A stretch of 64,000 nt of DNA from Chrysaora quinquecirrha (taxonomy: Eukaryota; Cnidaria; Scyphozoa; Semaeostomeae; Pelagiidae). The notes below the pieces were generated by a model that saw nothing but the letters and a program-made list of their open reading frames with translations, searched no databases and was not told where the DNA came from. The number at the start of each line of letters is the position of its first letter. The stretch's first letter is position 1. The stretch is from contig JACTAT010000010.1 of NCBI GenBank assembly GCA_014526335.1, positions 1,965,943-2,029,942 of the forward strand, given 5' to 3'. The position numbers and the translations under genes were made by a program. Of the stretch, positions 54,961 through 64,000 are shown one piece after another.

Positions 54961-55580
54961 AATGGGCCTCGTGGATTTTGGCCACGTTTTTGGGGTCTTT
55001 AAAAGTCTTCAAAAGTCTAAAACTTTTTTGATAATCTACCAAGAAAAACACATTCACAACTTTAGAAAGCCAACGTGTCTGAAAGACTCTTAAAAAATCT
55101 ATTACTAAACAAAAACTCCATGCGCGGGACTCTGCAGAAAAGCTGCTTTAAATTTGTATCCAATTAGATGCTGGATAGAAGACGATTTTGTAGTTAGATG
55201 CGCAGCTAGCTTATTTTAAGGCGATTAAAAACTCATTTAAAAGAATGTCCTGTAATTCTTAATTGTTTCTTAATAAGATTCCTGATTAATAGCTCAAGAA
55301 AAACTAGCTTAAGTAGCAATAGCGCAGCGGCTTAAGACAATAAAGAGAATTAAAAGGCTATCAAAAGATTGCTTCCAAGGCTTCCCCCCGCACTCCGGTT
55401 TTGGTCTTGTTTTGCGAGATGGGAAAAAGTTGTTCTCCCTTGCATACTTTTTCCTAAAGTCTTAGAAAATAGAGAATGAGAAATAGTGGTTAGCTCAAGT
55501 TGTTTGTAAGATATTTTTCTGGGTTACTTTATGGTTTCAATAGTAAGAAATTTTCAGTTGACGGTTGCCCCTAGTTATAT
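54961..55580. other. No feature recognised
   Basis: AT-rich DNA without convincing reading frames or a recognised repeat. Confidence 0.4.
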
Positions 55581-56765
55581 ACACTCATTTTTCTTTATAA
55601 GAAACCACTTATAAGAAACTATATATGCCTTTTTTCTAAAAATCAAGAAACTCTTCTATATGGGCTAAGAAGTAAAAAAAAAGGTTAGAAACTATTTCTG
55701 TTTTTAAATTCGGCATTCTATTTTACCGACGTGCTTTACGTAAAAATAATTCCCAAAAACTGTTATACTTAGAGTCAACTCCAGAAAATGTCCACATTTT
55801 GACTGCTAAGAAAATGATCCTTTGCACTGAACACGTATTTCACGAAAGTTTAGAATTTTCGATTTGTAAGTTAAGAAACTCCACGGAAACTCTTACTATA
55901 CCAAATGTGCCCAATGTTAAGAAACCCTACTTTTATGGCTCAGAGCATACACGCTTTTTTATAAGGAACCACTTTATAAGGAACCTACATGTAGAAGGCC
56001 CGAAAATTTAAAGAACTTATACTACTAGAGAGAAAATCACTAAGGAACTTTTCATTGTTGAATATTTTCATCACTGCAAGCAATTCAGGATTAGAAAGCC
56101 CGTTCCATTCATTTACAGTTGAAAGTCACATAAATTGTACTTTGTGCATGTGTCAAATGTTTCCTTGAGGAGACGCTTTTTTTTATAAGGAACCACTTTA
56201 TAAGGAACTTACATGTAGAAGGCCCGAAAATTTAAAGAACTTATACTACTAAAGAGAAAATCATTAAGGAACTTTTGAATGTTGAATACTTTTATCATTG
56301 CAAATAATCAAGAATTAGAAAGCCGGTTCCATACATTTGCAGCCGAAAATCACATAAATTGTACGCTACGCATGTATCAAATGTTTCTTTGAGTAGTCTC
56401 GAGCTTTGCTCACATGCAAATATCTCTCTTTTATTGTTAGGACCACTGTATGTGCCGTTAAAATTAAGGAACCATTAAGGAACTTTTGGAACTACAATTG
56501 TGTAAAAGAGGCCCAAAAATAAGGAACTTTAAGAACTAGGCCTTGAGGTAGGTTCCTTATAAAAAAAAAGAGTGTAGTTTCGAGCTGTGCTTACATGCAA
56601 ATGTCTCTGTACAGTAGTCATTAAACTGTATGTGCAGTTAAAATCAAGGAACCTTTAAGGAACTTTTGGAACTACAATCGTCTAAAAAGAGGTCAAAAAA
56701 TAAGGAACTTTAAGAACTAGGCCTTGAGCTAGGTTCTTTATAAAAAAAAACCGTGGAGTTTATTA

Positions 56766-57281
56766 TAAAAAACAGGGAGCTTATAAGCTCCCTGATAAAA
56801 AATGAGCGCAATCAGGTTAAACAAATCTGTGTCCAACGTGCACCATTATTTTACCACCGTATTAGACGCACGCTTGAAAAAAACGAAATGACAGAAATAC
56901 ATTTCACTTGATAGCGCACGATGACAAAAATAGCTGCTCGAACACGCTTCACAACCACTGAGTTGGCTGCGTGAGACTGCCGATACCCTACTGCTTGGCT
57001 TTAACGCTATAATACTCCCAGAATTCAATGGGAATTAAACCCAACAGAGATCTGGGATTAGCTTCAGTAGCCTCGAGTCCATGAAAGGATGCATCTGTAT
57101 CCTGACACGTGGTTGTCCTCAAAAAGGAGGCTTGGTTAACCAGAACGGGGGTCTTGTTATGTATTATATGTGTTTTAATGTATATGGAAGCATTGGTTGT
57201 GTTCAATCTTATTGCATGAATTCAATGTTTTGACGTTGAACGGTGAAATCTGAACTTTGAACAAACACAATGCAACTGCGA
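56766..57281. other. No gene recognised, left flank of the gap
   Basis: GC-richer than its neighbours with no convincing ORF. It ends at the run of Ns. Confidence 0.4.
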
Positions 57282-57781
57282 NNNNNNNNNNNNNNNNNNN
57301 NNNNNNNNNNNNNNNNNNNNNNNNNNNNNNNNNNNNNNNNNNNNNNNNNNNNNNNNNNNNNNNNNNNNNNNNNNNNNNNNNNNNNNNNNNNNNNNNNNNN
57401 NNNNNNNNNNNNNNNNNNNNNNNNNNNNNNNNNNNNNNNNNNNNNNNNNNNNNNNNNNNNNNNNNNNNNNNNNNNNNNNNNNNNNNNNNNNNNNNNNNNN
57501 NNNNNNNNNNNNNNNNNNNNNNNNNNNNNNNNNNNNNNNNNNNNNNNNNNNNNNNNNNNNNNNNNNNNNNNNNNNNNNNNNNNNNNNNNNNNNNNNNNNN
57601 NNNNNNNNNNNNNNNNNNNNNNNNNNNNNNNNNNNNNNNNNNNNNNNNNNNNNNNNNNNNNNNNNNNNNNNNNNNNNNNNNNNNNNNNNNNNNNNNNNNN
57701 NNNNNNNNNNNNNNNNNNNNNNNNNNNNNNNNNNNNNNNNNNNNNNNNNNNNNNNNNNNNNNNNNNNNNNNNNNNNNNNNN
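57282..57781. other. Assembly gap of exactly 500 N
   Basis: The round length marks a placeholder gap. Sequences on its two sides may not be adjacent at the stated distance. Confidence 0.99.
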
Positions 57782-58236
57782 GGTATCAAATTTGCTAAAA
57801 TTACAAACTTGGGGTATCATTTTTGCTAAGATGATCAATTTTGATAAAGTCACAATAACTGCCAAATAAATTTCAGCTGTATATCTGTAAAAACAGATTT
57901 CTATATACTATATTCATATTTCTTTGTGAACTTTGGGGTATATTTTTTAGAATTTTCATAAATTTTGGGGTCAACTTTTTATTGCGAGAATGGCACACCC
58001 CCGTCACTGATCTATTGAAGTTACCCCCCCCCCGGGTTTCGATCTTACGATTTTACACTGTTATGTTCTAGTAGCTACAATGTTGTGTCGCCTTTTGGTT
58101 TTTCTTCGCTCAAGAATAAACCTTAGGATAAGATATTCTTTGTCCGTACTTGACTAATGCGACTTCTGTCCAAAACCTTTTTGTGCTATTTGAAGAATGT
58201 TTTCCTTGTACATTCAATTAATTTCAATTGTTTTAG

Positions 58237-58855
58237 AACTCAGAGCTACGAATGCTGCTACATCAATATATCAACTCAAGGGTAGGTCTTCTTACATTAC
58301 TTAATCTTCAGTTAGCATTTAATTTATTAGTTTCTTCATGCCATACTTAATTCATTAGCTTGTTGTTTATTTTATACCATATTCATTGCCATCTTCATTT
58401 CATACCACATCCATTAGCATCTTAATTCCGTACCACATTCATTAGCAACTCCATTCCACGCCACATTCATTAGCATCTTCATTTCATACTGTATTCATTA
58501 GCATCTTAATTCCGTACCACATTCATTAGCATCTTCATTTCATTCCACATTCATTAGCATCTTCATTTCATACTGTATTCATTAGCATCTTAATTCCGTA
58601 CCACATTCATTAGCATCTTCATTTCATTCCACATTCATTAGCATCTTCATTTCATACTGTATTAATTAGCATCGTCATTTCATACCACATTCATACCACA
58701 TTCATTAGCATCTTAATTTCCTTCTTCACTTCATTCTCATTTTGTATATCAATGGATTTGTATTAATATTTAATATTTAGTAATTTTCATCTTCTTAGAT
58801 CAACCAAGAGTTAGAAATCCCACCAACCAAAGTACTTCAAGTTGACAACAACTGA
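58237..58855 (+). CDS. Last two exons of an unidentified coiled-coil-type protein (3' partial)
   Basis: Exon 58237-58281 (acceptor TTGTTTTAG|AAC, donor AAGG|GTAGGT) encodes NSELRMLLHQYINSR. Exon 58799-58855 (acceptor CTTCTTAG|ATC) encodes INQELEIPPTKVLQVDNN and a stop. Both are phase 0 and fit together. A polyadenylation signal AATAAA follows at 59132. The heptad-like 'ELRMLLHQYI' ending is reminiscent of axonemal coiled-coil proteins such as those of the nexin-dynein regulatory complex, but I cannot name it. Upstream exons should lie left of 58237, possibly in or beyond the N gap. Confidence 0.5.
58330..58735. repeat. Minisatellite of CATTCATTAGCATCTT units in an intron
   Basis: Units of about 30-38 bp, 'ACATTCATTAGCATCTTCAT' with TTCATACTGTA or TTCCGTACC variants, repeat about ten times between the two exons of the 58237-58855 gene. 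Confidence 0.85.
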
Positions 58856-59131
58856 AAAAATGAAATGGACGTTTTTTGCTGGTTTTTTATCTCGAGAACT
58901 TGTATATAAAAAGGACGAGATATTACAGAGATATTATTCAAAATTTTTTTACTATTAAACGCTAAATTAGAACAAAAAAGAACACTTTGCAGTGTATATA
59001 GTATTAACTTCTCAACCACGCAGATAATTGTAAATATAACAACTGCACTAGAAAAGCAAATCAGCTTGTGTGTGGATGTCTTTCATATTTTACAACCTAT
59101 AACAACTATAAAGTAAGAAAATTTGAATTAA

Positions 59132-59137
59132 ATAAAG
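59132..59137 (+). terminator. Polyadenylation signal AATAAA
   Basis: A canonical AATAAA about 280 bases after the stop codon at 58855, in AT-rich DNA. Confidence 0.5.
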
Positions 59138-59184
59138 CAACATCAACGTCTTGCATTCTTACATTTCTCTTGATTTCAAACCTT

Positions 59185-59540
59185 AAATTTTCCGATTTTC
59201 TCTGTGCATAACCTTCCGTAAATGGCCAATATCGGTCCGTTTCTGGGGTCCAATGCTTTGATTTTCTAGACCTCTATAGACCATTCATGCCCCATAGGTG
59301 GATCACAAGGGTATTAACATTCATAATCAAAATCGATCCGATAGAAAAAACTTATTTACCTCCCTACAGACTATTCAGAGGGTATTCGATAACATTCGTA
59401 ACTATTTCTGGAGAAAAAAGGCGTTTTCCAAAATCCCTATTTTTTGGCTGATATTAGGCATTTGACAGGGCTATAAACTTGCCCTTTTGGCGATTTTTGA
59501 GGGGTACATTTTCTCCCTAATTTGACCAATTCTAAAAGAA
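59185..59540 (+). repeat. Diverged edge monomers of the 197-bp satellite
   Basis: Fragments such as GGCATTTGACAGGGCTATAA, TGCCCTTTTGGCGATTTTTG and TTATTTACCTCCCTACAGAC are recognisable but degraded versions of the monomer, as expected at the border of a satellite array. Confidence 0.7.
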
Positions 59541-62500
59541 AAGCACTTTATTTACCCCCTAGAACCTATTCAGGGGGTATTTGGTAGGTTTTGCTATTTA
59601 TTTTTGAAGAAAAATGGGATTTTTCAAGACCCCTTATTTTGCCCGATTTTCGGCCATTTGGCAAGGCTATAGACTTGCCTTTTTGGCGATTTCTGGGTGG
59701 AAATTTTTCCTTAAAAATTAGATCCATTTTCACAGAAAAGCACTTTATTTACCCCCTAGAACATATTCAGGGGGTATTTGGTAGGTTTTCCTGTTTATTT
59801 TTTAAGAAAAAAGGGATTTTTCAAAACCCCTGATTTTGCCCGATTTTCGGCCATTTGGCAAGGCTATAGACTTGCCTTTTTGGCGATTTTTTGGTGGAAA
59901 TTTTTCATTAAAAAATGGATCCATTTTCATAGAAAAGCACTTTATTTACCCCCTAGATCATATTCAGGGGGTATTTGGCAGGTTTTGCTATTCATTTTTG
60001 AAGAAAAAAGGGATTTTTCAAAACCCCTGATTTTGCCCGATTTTCGGCCATTTGGCAAGGCTATAGACTTGCCTTTTTGGCGATTTCTGGGTGGAAATTT
60101 TTCCTTAAAAATGGATCCATTTTCATAGAAAAGCACTTTATTTACCCCCTAGATCATATTCAGGGGGTATTTGGCAGGTTTTACTATTTATTTTTGAAGA
60201 AAAAAAGGATTTTTCAAAACCCCTTATTTTGCCCGATTTTCGGCCATTTGGCAAGGCTATAGACTTGCCTTTTTGGCGATTTTTTGGTGGAAAGTTTTCA
60301 TTAAAAAATGGATCCATTTTCATAGAAAAGCACTTTATTTACCCCCTAGAACATATTCAGGGGGTATTTGGCAGGTTTTACTATTTATTTTTGAAGAAAA
60401 AAAGGATTTTTCAAAACCCCTGATTTTGCCCGATTTTCGGCCATTTGGCAAGGCTATAGACTTGCCTTTTTGGCGATTTTTTGGTGGAAATTTTTCATTA
60501 AAAAATGGATCCATTTTCATAGAAAAGCACTTTATTTACCCCCTAGAACATATTCAGGGGGTATTTGGCAGGTTTTACTATTTATTTTTGAAGAAAAAAA
60601 GGATTTTTCAAAACCCCTGATTTTGCCCGATTTTCGGCCATTTGGCAAGGCTATAGACTTGCCTTTTTGGCGATTTTTTGGTGGAAATTTTTCATTAAAA
60701 GATGGATCCATTTTCATAGAAAAGCACTTTATTTACCCCCTAGATCATATTCAGGGGGTATTTGGCAGGTTTTGCTATTCATTTTTGAAGAAAAAAAGGA
60801 TTTTTCAAAACCCCTTATTTTGCCCGATTTTCGGCCATTTGGCAAGGCTATAGACTTGCCTTTTGTGATTTTTGGTGGAAATTTTCATTAAAAATGGATC
60901 CATTTTCATAGAAAAGCACTTTATTTACCCCTAGAACATATTCAGGGGTATTTGGCAGGTTTTACTATTTATTTTGAAGAAAAAATTTTTCAAAACCCTG
61001 ATTTTGCCCGATTTTCGGCCATTTGGCAAGGCTATAGACTTGCCTTTTGTGATTTTTGGTGGAAATTTTCATTAAAAATGGATCCATTTTCATAGAAAAG
61101 CACTTTATTTACCCCTAGAACATATTCAGGGGTATTTGGCAGGTTTTACTATTTATTTTTCAAGAAAAAGGATTTTCAAAACCCCTTATTTTGCCCGATT
61201 TTCGGCCATTTGGCAAGGCTATAGACTTGCCTTTTGTGATTTTTGGTGGAAATTTTTCATTAAAAAATGGATCCATTTTCATAGAAAAGCACTTTATTTA
61301 CCCCCTAGAACATATTCAGGGAATTTGGCAGGTTTTACTATTTATTTTTGAAGAAAAAAAGGATTTTTCAAAACCCCTGATTTTGCCCGATTTTCGGCCA
61401 TTTGGCAAGGCTATAGACTTGCCTTTTTGGCGATTTTTTGGTGGAAATTTTTCATTAAAAAATTGATCCATTTTCATAGAAAAGCACTTTATTTACCCCC
61501 TAGAACATATTCAGGGGGTATTTGGTAGGTTTTCCTGTTTATTTTTTAAGAAAAAAGGGATTTTTCAAAACCCCTGATTTTGCCCGATTTTCGGCCATTT
61601 GGCAAGGCTATAGACTTGCCTTTTTGGCGATTTTTTGGTGGAAATTTTTCATTAAAAAATGGATCCATTTTCATAGAAAAGCACTTTATTTACCCCCTAG
61701 ATCATATCCAGGGGTATTTGGCAGGTTTTGCTATTCATTTTGAAGAAAAAGGGATTTTCAAAACCCCTGATTTTGCCGATTTTCGGCCATTTGGCAAGGC
61801 TATAGACTTGCCTTTTTGGCGATTTCTGGGTGGAAATTTTTCCTTAAAAATGGATCCATTTTCATAGAAAAGCACTTTACTTACCCCCTAGATCATATTC
61901 AGGGGGTATTTGGCAGGTTTTACTATTTATTTTTGAAGAAAAAAAGGATTTTTCAAAACCCCTTATTTTGCCCGATTTTCGGCCATTTGGCAAGGCTATA
62001 GACTTGCCTTTTTGGCGATTTTTTGGTGGAAAGTTTTCATTAAAAAATGGATCCATTTTCATAGAAAAGCACTTTATTTACCCCCTAGAACATATTTAGG
62101 GGGTATTTGGCAGGTTTTACTATTTATTTTTGAAGAAAAAAAGGATTTTTCAAAACCCCTGATTTTGCCCGATTTTCGGCCATTTGGCAAGGCTATAGAC
62201 TTACCTTTTTGGCGATTTTTGGGTGGAAATTTTTCATTAAAAAATGGATCCATTTTCATAGAAAAGCACTTTATTTACCCCCTAGAACATATTCAGGGGG
62301 TATTTGGCAGGTTTTACTATTTATTTTGAAGAAAAAAAGGATTTTTCAAAACCCCTGATTTTGCCCGATTTTCGGCCATTTGGCAAGGCTATAGACTTGC
62401 CTTTTGTGATTTTTGGTGGAAATTTTTCATTAAAAAATGGATCCATTTTCATAGAAAAGCACTTTATTTACCCCCTAGAACATATTCAGGGGTATTTGGC

Positions 62501-64000
62501 AGGTTTTACTATTTATTTTGAAGAAAAAGGATTTTCAAAACCCTGATTTTGCCCGATTTTCGGCCATTTGGCAAGGCTATAGACTTGCCTTTTTGCGATT
62601 TTTTGGTGGAAATTTTTCATTAAAAGATGGATCCATTTTCATAGAAAAGCACTTTATTTACCCCCTAGATCATATTCAGGGGGTATTTGGCAGGTTTTGC
62701 TATTCATTTTTGAAGAAAAAAAGGATTTTTCAAAACCCCTTATTTTGCCCGATTTTCGGCCATTTGGCAAGGCTATAGACTTGCCTTTTTGGCGATTTTT
62801 TGGTGGAAATTTTTCATTAAAAAATTGATCCATTTTCATAGAAAAGCACTTTATTTACCCCCTAGAACATATTCAGGGGTATTTGGCAGGTTTTACTATT
62901 TTTTTTTGAAGAAAAAAAGGATTTTTCAAAACCCCTGATTTTGCCCGATTTTCGGCCATTTGGCAAGGCTATAGACTTGCCTTTTTGGCGATTTTTTGGT
63001 GGAAATTTTTCATTAAAAGATGGATCCATTTTCATAGAAAAGCACTTTATTTACCCCCTAGATCATATTCAGGGGGTATTTGGCAGGTTTTGCTATTCAT
63101 TTTTGAAGAAAAAAAGGATTTTTCAAAACCCCTGATTTTGCCCGATTTTCGGCCATTTGGCAAGGCTATAGACTTACCTTTTTGGCGATTTTTGGGTGGA
63201 AATTTTTCATTAAAAAATGGATCCATTTTCATAGAAAAGCACTTTATTAACCCTTTAGAACATATTCAGGGGGTATTTGGCAGGTTTTACTATTTATTTT
63301 TGAAGAAAAAAAGGATTTTTCAAAACCCCTGATTTTGCCCGATTTTCGGCCATTTGGCAAGGCTATAGACTTGCCTTTTTGGCGATTTTTTGGTGGAAAT
63401 TTTTCATTAAAAGATGGATCCATTTTCATAGAAAAGCACTTTATTTACCCCCTAGATCATATTCAGGGGGTATTTGGCAGGTTTTGCTATTCATTTTTGA
63501 AGAAAAAAAGGATTTTTCAAAACCCCTTATTTTGCCCGATTTTCGGCCATTTGGCAAGGCTATAGACTTGCCTTTTTGGCGATTTTTTGGTGGAAATTTT
63601 TCATTAAAAATGGATCCATTTTCATAGAAAAGCACTTTATTTACCCCCTAGAACATATTCAGGGGGTATTTGGCAGGTTTTACTATTTCTTTTTGAAGAA
63701 AAAAAGGATTTTTCAAAACCCCTGATTTTGCCCGATTTTCGGCCATTTGGCAAGGCTATAGACTTGCCTTTTGGTGATTTTTGGTGGAAATTTTTCATTA
63801 AAAAATGGATCCATTTTCATAGAAAAGCACTTTATTTACCCCCTAGAACATATTCAGGGGGTATTTGGCAGGTTTTACTATTTATTTTTCAAGAAAAAAG
63901 GATTTTCAAAACCCTTATTTTGCCCGATTTTCGGCCATTTGGCAAGGCTATAGACTTGCCTTTTGTGATTTTTGGTGGAAATTTTTCATTAAAAATGGAT
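59541..64000 (+). repeat. Tandem satellite array, 197-bp monomer, about 22 copies, open at the window end
   Basis: The landmarks TTTGCCCGATTTTCGGCCAT, TTTGGCAAGGCTATAGACTT and AAATGGATCCATTTTCATAG recur about every 197 bp. Monomers are very alike, with A-type (AGAACATATTC ... TTTATTTTTGAAG) and B-type (AGATCATATTC ... TTCATTTTTGAAG) variants. Every monomer has TACCCCCT and AGGGGGTA 11 bases apart, an inverted pair. 197 is not a multiple of three, so the 60-130 residue ORFs across it change frame from unit to unit and are not genes. Confidence 0.97.

Larger units (their letters stand above)
53130..56765. repeat. Cluster of repeat E copies (ATAAGGAACC family)
   Basis: At least five copies in the same orientation, at about 53130-53505, 53930-54240, 55945-56165, 56168-56575 and 56568-56765, with a diverged one near 55590-55925. 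Units start with CTTTTTTATAAGGAACCAC and TTATAAGGAACCTACATGTA, share 'CACTAAGGAACTTTT' and 'ACATTTGCAG', and end GGTTCCTTATAAAAAAAA, an inverted copy of the start. No coding capacity. The first copy lies in VCPKMT intron 1; the rest are intergenic. Confidence 0.65.

Noticed and set aside
57175..57869. Long ORFs through 57282-57781
   Set aside because: They only bridge the run of Ns.
59541..64000. Many 60-130 residue ORFs on both strands of the satellite
   Set aside because: They restart in each 197-bp monomer, a length not divisible by three, and overlap on opposite strands.

Overview
This is AT-rich metazoan nuclear DNA. Protein genes are split by canonical GT-AG introns, polyadenylation is eukaryotic, and the intergenic and intronic DNA is full of tRNA-derived SINEs, MITE-like and foldback elements, microsatellites and a satellite array. 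The gene set (MSH6 with a PWWP domain, SDAD1, PELP1, VCPKMT, CAP, DHRS4-like reductases) points to an animal, most likely an invertebrate. I cannot assign a phylum. There are no bacterial or organelle features.

Layout. 1-5.5 kb: a LINE remnant, a SINE and the first coding exon of an unrecognised minus-strand gene. 5.6-28.2 kb: MSH6 on the minus strand, reconstructed here as 42 coding exons, with introns holding most of the microsatellites. 28.4-30.4 kb: SDAD1, minus strand, intronless, ending 158 bases before the MSH6 start codon. 30.9-38.9 kb: three intronless DHRS4-like genes (one dead and one intact on minus, one intact on plus), separated by a 2.4-kb foldback transposon with a perfect 10-bp target duplication, a 353-bp palindromic element with an 11-bp duplication, and a purine-rich array. 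39.5-47.3 kb: CAP (cyclase-associated protein), plus strand, 13 coding exons. 47.7-50.4 kb: PELP1, plus strand, two coding exons. 50.5-53.8 kb: VCPKMT, minus strand, five coding exons, convergent with PELP1. 53.8-57.3 kb: no gene seen; AATC-rich DNA and a cluster of one interspersed repeat. 57.28-57.78 kb: a 500-N gap. 58.2-58.9 kb: the last two exons of an unidentified plus-strand coiled-coil-type gene. 59.2 kb to the end: a 197-bp satellite array running off the window.

Function. These are housekeeping genes: mismatch repair (MSH6), 60S ribosome assembly (SDAD1, PELP1), actin turnover (CAP), VCP/p97 lysine methylation (VCPKMT) and peroxisomal carbonyl/retinal reduction (DHRS4-like). They share no pathway beyond the two ribosome factors.

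Most unusual: (1) a complete foldback element at 32149-34591 whose inverted arms are tandem repeats and whose loop holds an exon-like ORF; (2) a second inverted structure of similar design inside MSH6 intron 30; (3) two single-base frame breaks at homopolymers in otherwise intact genes (SDAD1 and MSH6), probably assembly errors; (4) the 197-bp satellite, each monomer carrying a conserved 8-bp inverted repeat.
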